From assembly GCA_036927565.1 (NCBI GenBank), contig JAYESD010000001.1:7564001-7628000 (forward strand): DNA of 64,000 bases, read 5' to 3'. The position numbers and the translations under genes were made by a program. Positions 12,273 through 22,829 of this stretch are shown piece after piece. Source of the DNA: Tuctoria greenei. Lineage: Eukaryota > Streptophyta > Magnoliopsida > Poales > Poaceae. The notes under the pieces are model-generated. The model was not told the origin of the DNA and made no database searches. It saw nothing but the letters and a program-made list of their open reading frames with translations. Position 1 is the stretch's first letter, and every line of letters begins with the position of its first letter.

Positions 12273-12670
12273 TGTTAGGAGCTGAATTTTTACTCTCATT
12301 GAAGAGAGAATGATACTAGAGAGTTGGGACAATTTTCTTGTCTATTCCTCACACAATGACATGCCAACCCAAAGGGTTGAGGCTACATATTTATAGCAGC
12401 CAAAGGGCAGCCAACCAGCCAAGCATATGCCTTCTTGCTAGTCCAAAATATCATGCAAGGTGTTGTCCTAAGATGCTAACAACTGTCCTAAAAACAGTCA
12501 AGATGCTGCTGTCCTAACTGTTGTCCTAAAAGCAGTCAAGATGCTGTCCTCTAGTCTAAGATGAGTACAACAAGGACCAAAGACCAAGGACAAATATACA
12601 ACAAACTAAGGACAAGGGTACAAGGGACTAGGGGACCAAAGACCAAATGACTACGAGACTTATTCCATCA
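12273..12670 (-). repeat. Copia-1 5' LTR
   Basis: 398 bp partner of the LTR at 6993-7377. It differs by scattered substitutions, a CT insertion near its left end and about 15 extra bases in the CAGTCAAGATG-rich part. It is followed by the target duplication CTAAC at 12671-12675. Confidence 0.92.
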
Positions 12671-12789
12671 CTAACATCGTAAGCACTACAATCACAATAA
12701 TGAACCTCAAGACAACTTGTTGTTTCGGAGACTGAACGAACTTGGTAGTTGGCACAAACCATTGAAGCGTAACTCCAGGTTTTACGTAC

Positions 12790-13011
12790 CTCCACCTGAA
12801 GGCTGAAAGCAATGTCTTTGCCCGTTCCTGTCTCCGTCTGCACCTCGGGACTGCAAACCGGAAGGCGGAAACTGTGCGGTGGCCGTGTGTACACGAAGAA
12901 GATGCAAGGCAGTGGGTGTTCGGCTGCTGCTGATCTTGGTGGCAGTGTCCTCACTGGGACGTTAGGGAATCCTCTAGGAATTGTAGCGAAGCAGCTCGCT
13001 TGCCGATGCAC
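12790..13011 (-). pseudogene. Unidentified exon-like fragment (starts MHRQASCFATIP)
   Basis: A 74-codon open stretch starting with ATG at 13011 and ending at a strong donor site (GAG|GTACGT at 12790/12789). It is rich in Pro, Arg and Ser, like an organelle-targeting leader, and I do not recognise it. Downstream exons would have to lie beyond Copia-1, antisense to FUC-1, and none is visible, so it is probably a displaced or dead first exon. The matching sequence beside FUC-2 is cut at this same donor by the chromovirus insertion (32645). Confidence 0.25.
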
Positions 13012-13030
13012 AAATCAGAGACAAGTGCCC

Positions 13031-14344
13031 ACTCTCCAGGCCAGTTGATCCAGAGCGTAAGACTACTTGCATTCGTGGATCTCTATATCCCACCTCTATA
13101 TTTAATCTCTAAAAGATTACCTCTTTTACAATTTCGTTTTCCACGCTCGTTTACCTCTATATCACACCTCTATATCTACTACTACCTATTTTATAATATA
13201 TCTTCCTCTTTTTCCTTTTTTCTCTTCTCTTCTATTCTTTTTCTCTCTCTTCTTTAGTTCACTTCCATACATACCGTCGTCGCCATATTTGGAGGCTGCC
13301 TGCAGCGGCCGCTAAGATAACGATCGCTTTGGCGTTGCCGCTGCGGTGAACTGCGGCCGCTAAACGCGGATAGCGGCCGCTTTCGAGTTCCCACTGCGGC
13401 CAGCCTAACAGAAGTAGAACTAAACCTGGCCCTTCAAAGATCAAAGCTGAGGAAGGAGTCTCAAAGAAAGGATAATTTAGCGTCATTATGTTGGCTAACT
13501 GCTGATGTTTTCATTCTTTAAGGGACTGACAACATATCATTAACACGGTGTCTTTGTTATGTCAAGCTTGTATCAACAAGGCGACAAGTTGTTCACTTTT
13601 ATGCAGCATATCTACCAGTATTTGCTGAGTTGTGTACTTGTGTACATCACATATTTGGCGATTCTTTGATGGTGGGATGGAATTAAATAGATTTTGAGTG
13701 CCATACTCCTGTATAGTTGCATCTGAAATCTGATGATCGTACATTATTTATTCGTTAATAGTGGAAATGCTTATTTTGAGGTGAAAGAAACCAGTGGGTG
13801 GTCATTGTTACAGAATATCATATGGGGTGAACCTTTTAGAACTTAAATGTTGGAGTATATGGTAGTTCATTCTTTTTTCCAACAAACAAATATAATTTAA
13901 GAATTTAATTGATAAATATGTTACTGAATCATATGCTGATCCGTGCAATGTGTTGCAAACCAGAAAATTGGTTAATAAATACAATCATTTGACAATGACC
14001 TGCTAATATTGAATCATCTGAGATCTTGAGATGTCTAGCCACTCGTGCCTCTGGACCGAGTCTGATTATTAGACCGGTGGGTCTGAAATATTGATGAAGT
14101 GCCCTGTTAATGGTGTTGTACACGCCAATTGAGCCTGACAGCAACAGTGGCTCGAGCATCGTTTACAGGCACTTCACATATTGAGCTCTCCAAGTTGAGC
14201 TTGACGTGTAAGTTTTCTAAAAGTCAGAAATTGAAGTTATGGGAAAATGCACTCCTGGAAAGAAATTAGCAATGAAGTTCATGAGCATAAATGGATCATG
14301 AAAACCATGGCCAAAAAAGCCATTCTGAGTCAGACAGATATCAA
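13031..14344. other. Intergenic patch without a recognisable gene
   Basis: Pyrimidine-rich DNA (about 13080-13260) is followed by a short block with several GCGGCCGC sites (13305-13380) and AT-rich sequence. A minus-strand open stretch at 14159-13929 (LEPLLLSGSIGVYNTINRAL) looks protein-like but was not recognised. It may belong with the gene fragments to its right. Confidence 0.3.
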
Positions 14345-14564
14345 TCAAGAATGCAACCAAAGGCGATCATGCAGTCTCTCCTCCCCTATACCAAACATCT
14401 CATCAACCCTTTCTCCATCCTGATAAAAGTGGAATGTTGGTGTGTAGCGTATGTTTTGTGTTGTTTCAGGGCATTCATCAATATCAGCATAGATGAAAGT
14501 AAGGTTCTTGAATTCATTGCTGAACTTGAAGAAGGATGGAAGAATCTGGCTACAAACACGGCAC
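14345..14564 (-). pseudogene. Thioredoxin-like protein, last exon only
   Basis: Reads through the C-terminal half of a thioredoxin fold: CRVC active site, a helix (ILPSFFKFSNEF), the beta strand TFIYADIDECPETTQ, the cis-Pro loop region RYTPTFHFYQDGERV, and a C-terminus ending RLHDRLWLHS before a TGA at 14345. A good acceptor (TGCAG) precedes 14564, and the first base would complete a Trp codon, giving WCRVC. The type resembles plant chloroplast thioredoxin-like proteins. No upstream exon was found before Copia-2 begins at 15134 or just beyond it (24206-25038). This is either a fragment or the 3' end of a gene split by rearrangement. The exon itself is intact. Confidence 0.7.
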
Positions 14565-15033
14565 CTGCATTTAGGACAAGGAATGATTCAAGGTAATCAT
14601 AAAGACTTTAGAGGTACAACAAGCGGGACACACAGGCGGTACCAATGGAAATAGAATTGTCAAAGCAATGACAGGTAAAATGCTTCATATAGAGTGAAAC
14701 TAAGAAACAATTTATTTTCAAAACCTGGTAGACATACCATCCAAACATCATGATTTAGTATGCAAAAAATGCTGAATAGTTTGAAAAGATGTTTATCAGA
14801 CAATGCAGTGCAAAATATTGGGTCCATTGAAATAAAATCAAATGGACATAATTCAGCCAACGGCAGTTTATCAGACAACAATCCCCAGTGTGCAGGTCAT
14901 CAAGCAGTTAAAGTTATTGATATCCTACCCTCCATAGTGGAATTACTAAAAACATGCACCCCCACATCTTGAAGTTGAAGGTACACACAACACAAGGTGG
15001 AGGGGCTACTTACCATGAGGACTGAATTCGCAG

Positions 15034-15093
15034 GATGGGAGAATTGACTATGAAGAATTTGTGGAAATGATGAGGAAAGGAAGCTATACCTGA
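15034..15093 (+). pseudogene. Calcium-dependent protein kinase EF-hand exon fragment
   Basis: Twenty codons after a CAG acceptor read DGRIDYEEFVEMMRKGSYT and a stop. This matches the last EF-hand loop and following helix of plant CDPKs (typical DGRINYEEFVAMMRKG). No other CDPK exon is near: the preceding 400 bp on the plus strand (including an ORF at 14760-14972, unrecognised) do not continue the kinase. It is therefore a captured or left-over terminal exon, 41 bp from the Copia-2 insertion. Confidence 0.6.
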
Positions 15094-15133
15094 GGCATCA
15101 GTCTGATCTCTTTATGGACAAGGTTGTGTATAT

Positions 15134-16508
15134 GTAAGGATCGAAACGCCCAAGAGGGGGGGTGAATTGGGCTTTCTTTCAAATTTTAAGACGATTAAGA
15201 ACTAACAACTTAAAGCCCAATTCCCTATGCAATTAAACTATGCAATCAATGTAAATTAAAGTTGCGGAATGAAGATTGCATAAGAGTAAAAGGGAGAGGG
15301 ATGCAAACGCTCAAAGGGACACGGAGTTTATCCCGTGGTTCGGTAAGATCACAAGGATCTTCCTACGTCCACGTTGTGGCACCCACCGAAGGGTTTTGCC
15401 ACTCCCAAGTCACCGAGACTAGGGGCTTCTTCACTATTCTTCTCCGTTCGCCAACCTTGGCAAGGTGGAGCTCAAGCCTTGTACACTTTTGGGATCCTCC
15501 GGGCTTCCACAATCCTCTTGGCAAGCTCCGGAAGTTGCACACACCAAGGACACTCCCTTATGGCTCTCACTACACTAGAGACTCCAATCACCAAGAATGG
15601 AGGCACCCAAGCACTATCTCTAGCTAGTTCTAGCCTATCTCTTGGTGTACAAATGATGAACAATTGATGTGAAAGTGATTGCTCTATTGCTTGAATGCTC
15701 TAGGATGTGTAGAGTACGTCTGGGCTTCAAGTATTGTCGATTTGACAGGTTGAAGGGGTATAAATAGCCAGCCTCCACGAGATAGCCGTTGGAAAAGTAG
15801 GCTGACATCACTTCCCTGCGAACACCGGATGATCCGATGTCTCCCCTTCAGTTATCATCGGTCAAAGCCAAATTAGCTGATGTCACTGTGTCAGATATGA
15901 CCGTTGTTAGACCGATGTTGATCTGTCTTCTCATCGGATGATCCGGTGGCTCTTCCTCCAGAATTTTGCTTGATCTTGAGGCTCACTGGAGTGATCGACC
16001 GATGTATGTCTTCTTCACATCGGATGATCCGGTGCTTCACTCGGTCCAATGGTATTGCAATCTGTGATGATGGACCGATGTCACTGAGCCACTCACATCG
16101 GATGATCCGGTGAGTGCATTTGTCTGAGGTCTTCTTCTTCAATTGAACTAACTTGACCGATGTAGTCAACTCATAGAACGTCAGTTGATCCGGTGTGTTC
16201 AACTTGTTGACTTCGAGTTGTTTTGAGTTGTTCTTTTGGAATTTTGAACTTGTGACCTCTTTGACACTTGTTGGAAATGTTGTTTTGATTGTCTTCAAGC
16301 ATTGAGTGATGTCAAATTAGAGCTTTCACTTCTTGTCTTCATACGATTTGATTTGATCTCATTCGTTGATTTTATATGGGTCTCCAATGTAATTTTGATT
16401 TCATTTGATTGAGTGTCATTGAGACCTTGCATTCACAAATTCATTAGTAATATCGAATGGTTGTCATTAATCACAGAAACCGTACCTCATGGGGCCTAGA
16501 TGCTTTCA
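15134..16508 (-). repeat. Copia-2 3' LTR with quasi-palindromic motif array
   Basis: 1,375 bp. At about 15828-16196 it holds roughly ten spaced copies of a short motif, alternating forms like CATCGGATGATCCGGTG and GACCGATGT. A TATAAATA motif lies at about 15758 just before the array. Such arrays are known in grass SIRE-type LTRs (maize Opie/Ji carry a related CACCGGACTGTCCGGTG motif). Confidence 0.9.
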
Positions 16509-16871
16509 ATCTCCCCCTTTTTGGTGATTGATGACAACACAATAATTTAAAGCGCAATGATAATGAATTTGATGATAATACTCAAGAGTATATGCAATGA
16601 ATACAACATAGGATACATTAAGTTTGCAAAAGAAATTTGTGGTGCGAAAAGCTCAATTGATTTAAAATCATAAACAAATGAGACAAGCGAAAGCGTGCTT
16701 AATTAAAATTACAAAAGAGTACTCAAGCATGAATACAAAGGATAAGCACACACTCAACCACACACTCCCCCTACACACACACTCCCCCTGAGACTGCTAC
16801 TACCACTCCCCCTGACTCTTCTACATCTTCTCCCCCTTTGGCATCAAGACACCAAAAAGGGATTAGAACGC

Positions 16872-19043
16872 CTACAGACCCTGAGAGCTAGGCGCGAGGA
16901 CGAACTGAGCACCGTCGCAGTCGTCGGAGCTGGAGTCGCCGGTCGAAGGAGCTGCCGGAGCGGTGGGAACTGGAGGGTCCGCTGCCGGTGCTGGAGGAGA
17001 GGAAGCAGGTACTGAAGGTGCTGGAGGAGCTGGAGGAAGTGGAGCGCTCACCACGGACGCCGGTGTCTGCTGGAACAAGGTCGTCGCCGGCAGTGGTGAG
17101 TGAATCGGTGCGCTAGATGCCAGAAGTGATGACATGCTGATGGAAGGGATAGGAGTAGTGGGCACCTGAGCAACACCTGGAGCCAGTCCCAGTCCAGGCT
17201 GCTGTGAAGGAAGGGCGATCCCGGTCTGAGTGTAAAGGTTGGTGATCAACCCGAGGATCCCCATCATGGCCTGCTGGGTCTGCTGCTGCTGGTCGAGGGT
17301 ACGGCGGTGCATCTGATCTACCAGGTTGGTGAACCTGTCCGTATCCTCTCGCCTCTGACGGGCGATCTCCAGCTGGAGCTCCTGCTGCTGCCGCTGCAGC
17401 TGTGCCAGGTGAGCAGCCTGCTCTGCCCTGGCCTGCTCAGCAGCGAGCCTGTCCTGGCGCTGCTGCTCGATCATCTAATGAAGGAGCGACGTCAGCTCAG
17501 ACGGCCGCGTTACCTGCGCCTCGGACACATGGGGTGGTGTCGGTGGCAGAGCGGCTGATCCTCCTGCCTCGGCGTCGTGCTGCCTCGGTGAAGGTGGAGG
17601 GGGAGGGAAGTACTCCTCGACGCTGTCGTCTGTGTCGCTCTCGGACCAGACGTGCTGCAAGTCCTCCCCCTGAGCCTCGGCCTCAGCAAGTCTCTCGTCC
17701 TCCCGCTCTAGGTCGGACCAGTCTTCCTCAGTCAAGCGGGCCCTGACCTGGCGCTCAACTGGACGACCAAGACGGCGGTCTCCAGGAGCGGACGCACGGT
17801 AGTGACCGAAGCGGGTCACGCTCTCATCAGCAAGCCGGGCTTGTGCTGAATGTCCCTCAGGCACCACCATAGAGCAAATGAAACTAATCCAGTGCCCATA
17901 GACCATCTGCCTCATCATCCCAATCCCATCCGTGATCACGTCTTCCATCTCGCAGAGAAGTATGTCCACGATATCAAAATCCATCCCGTTCATTATGTAG
18001 AACAGGAGGGTCTGCTGGAGACTCGTGAACCCCTCCAAGTATCCTGACCTCGGCAGGAGCGTGCGGCGCAAGGCAAGGTGCACAATGCGCGCAGCTGGGG
18101 TCAGGAGAGCTGGGACTCTCGGCTGGTCTGGAGAGAACGAGGGGCCAAACAAGGAGCGGATCTCGTCCAGCTATGGTGCTACCCCTCCAGTAAGTGGCCT
18201 CCTTGGTGGATCTGCCTGCCCATAGACCTTCTCGTGAATGCTGGTGTCGTGCAGGTCCAAGCCAAGAATATGTCCCAATGTCTGCCTCGAGAGATGGTAG
18301 TGCTGACCATTGAACATGAAGGCAATTGATCTTCTGCCCTCTGAGATGTACAGGGTCGCGTAGAAGACACGGACCCACTCTTCCACATAGGCACTTCTCT
18401 CATAATCCAGTAGCTCCACCAAGCCTCTGTATCTCTCAAAGAAGGGGCGGACCTCAGTCTCCGCTGCCACTGCAAGCTGCCTCCAGTCCAAGTGGTTGTG
18501 CTGAAAGAGCTTGTGCCCCCGGCGCTTGTAGGTCTCATAGAGAGACGCCTGGGTGACAGTCCAGAAGCGACTGTCAACAAGAAGCTCTCGGGGCTGTGGG
18601 AACCACTCCTCAAGCAGAACACTCCATCTGAGCTTCCGGAGTTGCTTAGCCTTCATCTTCCGGTAGTCCACAAGACGGACTCCTTCACCGACCCGGACGG
18701 CCGTGTCCATCTCGTGGATGTCCCTCTCAGCCTCCCTGTCCTCACGATGGTCGGCAGCCGTCGGTCTCGGACGAGGAGCAGCCTCGGTGTGACCTCCTCG
18801 AGTCCGGGCTGAGCGCCGGCGGACGAGAGGCTCGACTGGCTCTTCTTCGGCGTCGGAGTCGTCGACCACTGGAGGCGGCCTCGGACGGGCCTCACGGATC
18901 CTCAAGGACCCTCCTCGGCCACGCTCACGCTCCTCGGCGGCGCGAGCGGCCATCAAGGCCTTCTTCTCATCCTTCGATAATTTTTGCTTCTTCGCGGCGG
19001 GCTCCGCGATCGCTTTTCCCTTTCCTTTGCGGTCGCGACCCAT
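16872..19043 (-). pseudogene. Copia-2 accessory ORF between pol remnant and 3' LTR
   Basis: One reading frame of 724 codons starting MGRDRKGKGKAIAEPAAKKQ. It is interrupted by only two stops, both TAG (near 18170 and 17475). It opens with a Lys/Arg-rich nuclear-localisation-like stretch, then a globular region (WFPQPRELLVDSRFW, YVEEWVRVFYATLYISEGRR, YHLSRQTLGHILGLDLHD) of the kind annotated as putative plant transposon protein. An acidic region, a Gln/Arg coiled coil (QQRQDRLAAEQARAEQAAHL) and a Pro/Ala/Ser-rich tail follow. The position matches the envelope-like ORF of SIRE elements, but I see no clear membrane segment. Function unknown. Confidence 0.75.
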
Positions 19044-19770
19044 CTTAGCGACGATGGAGCTCGGGAAAACCTAGCGACGGGGCCGGAGAAGACGTGGAGG
19101 TGCTTCGACGGAGGGAGAGGTGCGGTGGCGATGGTGCGTGGGCGCGGGTGGAGCACGGCGGCGGCTGCGGAGGTGGTGCGGTGCGCGGGCACGGGCGGCG
19201 GCGGCGCGGGGGTTGCCGGCGGCGGTGGCGCGAGCAGGGGGACGGCGACGGCGGCCGGCGGCGGCGCTGCAGGCGAGGGAGAGGCGGCGGCGCGTGGAGA
19301 GGCGGTGGTCGGCGGCGGCGGGAGCACGGGGTGTCGGGGAGAGAGAGGGTCGGGCCGGCGCGCGAGTTTAAATAGTGGGGCCCAAACCCTAGCCGTTTTT
19401 TAAACATCGGATGGACCGATGATAGATGCAGTGAACATCGGTCGATTGCCACAGAAAGGATATTCAAAAATTTACAGTTGACATCGGATGGACCGACGTC
19501 TAGGGTTTTGAACATCGGTCGAATATCACAGTAAGGGTGTTCAACCGAGTGATATTGACACCGGATGATCCGACGTTAGAGGGAGGTAGACATCGGTTGA
19601 ATAGATCACAGCTCCTGAAGAGTGAACATCGGATGGACCGATGTTTTACGGAATGAACGCGTCGGATCATTTGGGGTTCTGACTGAATTGGCCCTTGAAA
19701 AATGAACACCTATTGGTCCGATGAGGGATTGACAAAGGCATCGGATAATCCGATGACAACAGAACGAAAA
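19044..19770 (-). promoter_or_regulatory. Possible internal promoter of Copia-2 accessory ORF, with motif array
   Basis: Upstream of the accessory ORF lies a GC-rich leader (19044-19360) and a minus-strand TATTTAAA (19374-19367). Beyond it is an array of about ten copies of the CATCGGATGGACCGATG-type motif at about 19400-19765, the same family as in the LTRs. The many overlapping ORFs in the GC-rich part are low-complexity shadows. A promoter role is inferred from motif placement only. Confidence 0.4.
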
Positions 19771-20320
19771 CATCCCATATATGTCCTTTGACCAAACAAT
19801 CAATCAAAGAGAAACACATGTCTTAGGACTTTTTGGGCAACCCCTTACCCCTCAAGAAGCTAATATGCCAATAGCTTGGCTAGACCTTAACACAAACGGA
19901 ACACCAAGAAAAATGGAGGAAAATATCCAAATAAAATGTAAGGCCCATGCTTTGTGAGGTAGAGTATGAAGACTTCTATCTCTTTGAAGCATGATCCTCT
20001 AGGCAGTAACGTACCTAACATTTTGTTCTTTCCACCTTATATGAGTTGAGATATTGCATTTCAAACAAGTCTCCTTCTCATGAGGTGGGTCCCCCTTTGT
20101 GACAATCTACCGTTATGCAATGCCAAACAAATTATAATGCAAGATATTAAATGAGTGCAAGTTTATATGGCAGGGATCATGCAAGGCATAAAATAAAACT
20201 ATCTTGCCAAGTTTGAACCTTCCAAAGGCTTCCTCAGGGAAAACTACTTCTAGCTTGCCCCTATCCTTTGGGAGTTAGACAAGACCTATATGATATGCTT
20301 CCTTACATGAACATGGCAAC

Positions 20321-20560
20321 TTACATGACGTTAGATGCATCTAGCACATTTAATTCATATCTAAGTTTAGAAAAGGTTTTCTCGTCAAGTGCGGGAATGG
20401 GGTTTTTAGCAAATCTAACCGCACTTGCATTGTCACAACGGAGAGGCACATAATCATACAAGCATTCATTTGACATGATATGGGGCCTAGATGCGGAAAG
20501 ATATAGCAATAGACTATTTATGGAATGGTAATTTGATTTGACAATAGGGTTACCGTCCAT
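20321..20560 (-). pseudogene. Copia-2 RT/RNase H remnant
   Basis: A patchwork of copia pol pieces joined by deletions: SLLLYLSASRPHIM (end of RT), VPLRCDNASAVRFAKNPI and LDEKTFSKLRYELNVLDAS (RNase H end). The YVDD box, integrase and protease are absent. The 20561-20657 stretch up to gag and the 19771-20320 stretch show nothing more. Confidence 0.8.
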
Positions 20561-20657
20561 ATCCGCGTTGGGCTCCCATTCTCAACTTTCTTCAAGAGGT
20601 CCTTGGTAGATTTTCTTTGATGGTGGAGGTCCCCTCTTGAAGTCACCTCGTGGACGG

Positions 20658-22769
20658 TCACGTGTTCTTGACTTTAGGCACCCAAGCTAGCTTTGGTCCT
20701 TGTATATGTGATACAAGTGCTTTTGGGACCCAAAGTTGCTTGGGGAGCTTCCCTTTCATCCCCTTTACGTTCATGCCAATGAACTTTGCCTTCACCTTAG
20801 CACCTACTTTGCTCAACAAATAATAGTGATTCTCAAAGGTAGATGTATAGTTAGTCGGCAATTTTGGAGAAGGTCGGTTGGGTAGAGGGCACTCCCTTGT
20901 ATGGTGACCGGTGACCTTGCAATGTTGGCAATAGGAGCCAACTTCCTTGATGAAGCTTGTTTTGAGCTCCGGTGAGGGCACCTTTCCTTTGTTGGGCACC
21001 GGGAAGGATCCAAGTCCTTTCTTGTTGAAGCCCTTTGCTTGATGGAAGAGGATTTCTTTATGTTTGTCTTCTCCCTTAGATAGTCTTGCTAAGCTTGTGC
21101 GGAGACTTTCAATCTCCTCCATCAACTCCTTCTCCCTTGCATTCTCTTTCAAAGACTCATGGAAAGCATTAGTAGCATTTGAAATAATGGGTACCTTGCC
21201 ATCACTAGTTTCTTTCTCCTTATTTTTTAGTTTTAGTTCAATGGCTTCATAAGAGAGATTAAGTGCATGATGCTCTTGAACTAACTCATTGTGCTTATCC
21301 GAGAGCGTTTGATGAACTAAGCCAAGCTTATGATTGTCTAGCTCAATTTTAGCCTTATCTTCTTCAATTTGCTTGACATAGGTTTTGAGCGTGTCATGCT
21401 CTTTAAGTATGCTTTCATACTTGCCAAGCAAATCAAGGTTAGCATTTTCAAGTTTAGCATGAGCTTGTTCTAGCGCCTTGACTTTGTTCTTTTCCCTTTT
21501 AATGATGGTGTGATATTCATTTATCAATGAAGTTAATTCATCGGGGGAAAACTCATCATCACTGGAGTCGTCACATACCTCAATGTTACCTTTTGCCATG
21601 AGGCACATGGGAGGTGGAGGAAGAGGTGAATCATCTTTGTTGACAATGGCAAGTCCGGCCAAGCTTTCTTCTTCTTCTTCACTCTCTTCTTCACTTGACT
21701 CTTCGTCGGTGATCCATTCATTCCCCTCACACATGAACACCTTTTGAGGTCCTTGTCTCTTCTTTGGAAAGAATTTTGACTTTTTGCCTTTGTCAAATTT
21801 CTTCTTTCCAAATGTTCTTGCCTTGGGCTTGACCTCTTCTTCTTCATCCTCGCTATCTTCAAGCTTGTGATGCTTGCTCTTGTGGTTCTCCCTTCTCTTG
21901 TCCGGTTTTGGACAATCGTAGGAGATGTGGCCTTGTTCACCACAATTATAGCAAGTTTTGCTACTTTCTTTCTTGGGGAGGAAGGCTCTCTTGTTGGGAT
22001 CAAAAGTGTATCCCTTCTTGGCAATCTTGGAGTTCAAGCGAGAGAATTTTCTCATCATCGAAGCAAGCTCATCATCATCATCTTCACTTGATGTTTGCTC
22101 TTCTTTGCTTGAACTAGGCTTCAATATTTTCTTCGTTTTCTTGAAAGCCTTGAGAGCAATTGTCCTTGTAGAGGATGAACTCTCCATCATCCCAAGTACA
22201 CTCATCTCATGAGCGTGTATTTCTCCAATTAGCTCCGAAACTTCAATGTGATCAAGTGATTCTTTTTGGAGCATTGAGTTGATGATGTTGTACTTTGGCT
22301 TGGGAAGGAGCATGAGGATCTTTCGGTTGATAAGTCCCTTGCCAAGAGACGCAATGTCAAGAGCATTAATCTCCTCAATAAGAACATTTAAGCGTGAAAA
22401 CATTTCATTAACATTTTCATGAGGAAGCATTTTAAATTCATCATATTTTGCTTTAAGCATGTGATATTTAAGTTCTTTAACACGAGAGGAACCCTCATGA
22501 ATTTCAATTAAGCATGCCCAAATTTCACAAGCTTTTTCTTTACTAGCTATTCTTGCAAATACATCTTGACTAATGCATTCATAGATGGCATTTCTAGCTC
22601 TAGCATCCCATTTAATTTGATCACCAATATAATTATGATCTCCAAATCCCGCATGGGTCGCTTCCCAAACTTCGGGAGCAATAGCCTCTAGGTAGGCACG
22701 CATGCGTGCTTTCCAATAGGCAAAGTTCTTGCCCTCGAAGATAGGAACCGAACCCCCATTCTTGGCCAT
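20658..22769 (-). CDS. gag: Copia-2 gag, intact, 703 aa
   Basis: Nucleocapsid polyprotein of a SIRE/Maximus-type copia element. It starts MAKNGGSVPIFEGKNFAYWK (22769), 46 nt from the primer-binding site. In order: the gag core (ARNAIYECISQDVFARIASK, FKMLPHENVNEMFSRLNVLI), zinc knuckle CYNCGEQGHISYDC (about residues 273-286), an acidic Ser/Glu region, a long coiled coil (about residues 420-570, IIKREKNKVKALEQAHAKLE), a second CCHC (CQHCKVTGHHTREC), and the terminal motif WVPKALVSHIQGPKLAWVPK shared with Copia-3. No stop or frameshift over 2.1 kb. A gag-only product could still form particles and package this RNA; that is inference. Confidence 0.9.
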   Translation of the reverse strand: MAKNGGSVPIFEGKNFAYWKARMRAYLEAIAPEVWEATHAGFGDHNYIGDQIKWDARARNAIYECISQDVFARIASKEKACEIWACLIEIHEGSSRVKELKYHMLKAKYDEFKMLPHENVNEMFSRLNVLIEEINALDIASLGKGLINRKILMLLPKPKYNIINSMLQKESLDHIEVSELIGEIHAHEMSVLGMMESSSSTRTIALKAFKKTKKILKPSSSKEEQTSSEDDDDELASMMRKFSRLNSKIAKKGYTFDPNKRAFLPKKESSKTCYNCGEQGHISYDCPKPDKRRENHKSKHHKLEDSEDEEEEVKPKARTFGKKKFDKGKKSKFFPKKRQGPQKVFMCEGNEWITDEESSEEESEEEEESLAGLAIVNKDDSPLPPPPMCLMAKGNIEVCDDSSDDEFSPDELTSLINEYHTIIKREKNKVKALEQAHAKLENANLDLLGKYESILKEHDTLKTYVKQIEEDKAKIELDNHKLGLVHQTLSDKHNELVQEHHALNLSYEAIELKLKNKEKETSDGKVPIISNATNAFHESLKENAREKELMEEIESLRTSLARLSKGEDKHKEILFHQAKGFNKKGLGSFPVPNKGKVPSPELKTSFIKEVGSYCQHCKVTGHHTRECPLPNRPSPKLPTNYTSTFENHYYLLSKVGAKVKAKFIGMNVKGMKGKLPKQLWVPKALVSHIQGPKLAWVPKVKNT

Positions 22770-22829
22770 TTAAGCTCTCTAGCGGTGAAGCTAGAATGAT
22801 CCAATGAGCAACAAGGCTCTGATACCAAT

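Larger units (their letters stand above)
6993..12670 (-). mobile_element. Copia-1: complete Ty1/copia element, decayed coding region
   Basis: Full-length copia element of 5,678 bp transcribed from the minus strand. LTRs are 6993-7377 (385 bp) and 12273-12670 (398 bp), both TG...CA. A perfect 5 bp duplication CTAAC flanks it (6988-6992 and 12671-12675). The primer-binding site TGGTATCAGAGC (initiator tRNA-Met) is at 12270-12259, and the polypurine tract lies at 7390-7378. A minus-strand TATA-like motif (CTATAAATA, 7114-7106) sits in the left LTR. The LTRs differ by several substitutions and two small indels, so this is not a fresh insertion. Domain order (gag, protease, integrase, RT, RNase H) is that of copia. 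The corresponding empty site is preserved downstream of FUC-2 near 32535. Confidence 0.95.

Noticed and set aside
15828..16196. CRISPR-like array of spaced palindromic repeats
   Set aside because: The repeats are short and variable, lie inside a plant LTR with known parallels in maize Opie/Ji, and both LTRs carry them. No Cas genes and the host is a eukaryote.
16872..19043. A host gene of unknown function inside Copia-2
   Set aside because: It lies between pol remnant and LTR, and Copia-3 has a comparable ORF in the same place, so it belongs to the element.
18953..19403. Overlapping long ORFs on both strands in GC-rich DNA
   Set aside because: Low-complexity Arg/Pro/Gly/Ala translations in all frames. 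They are shadows of the GC-rich leader before the Copia-2 accessory ORF.
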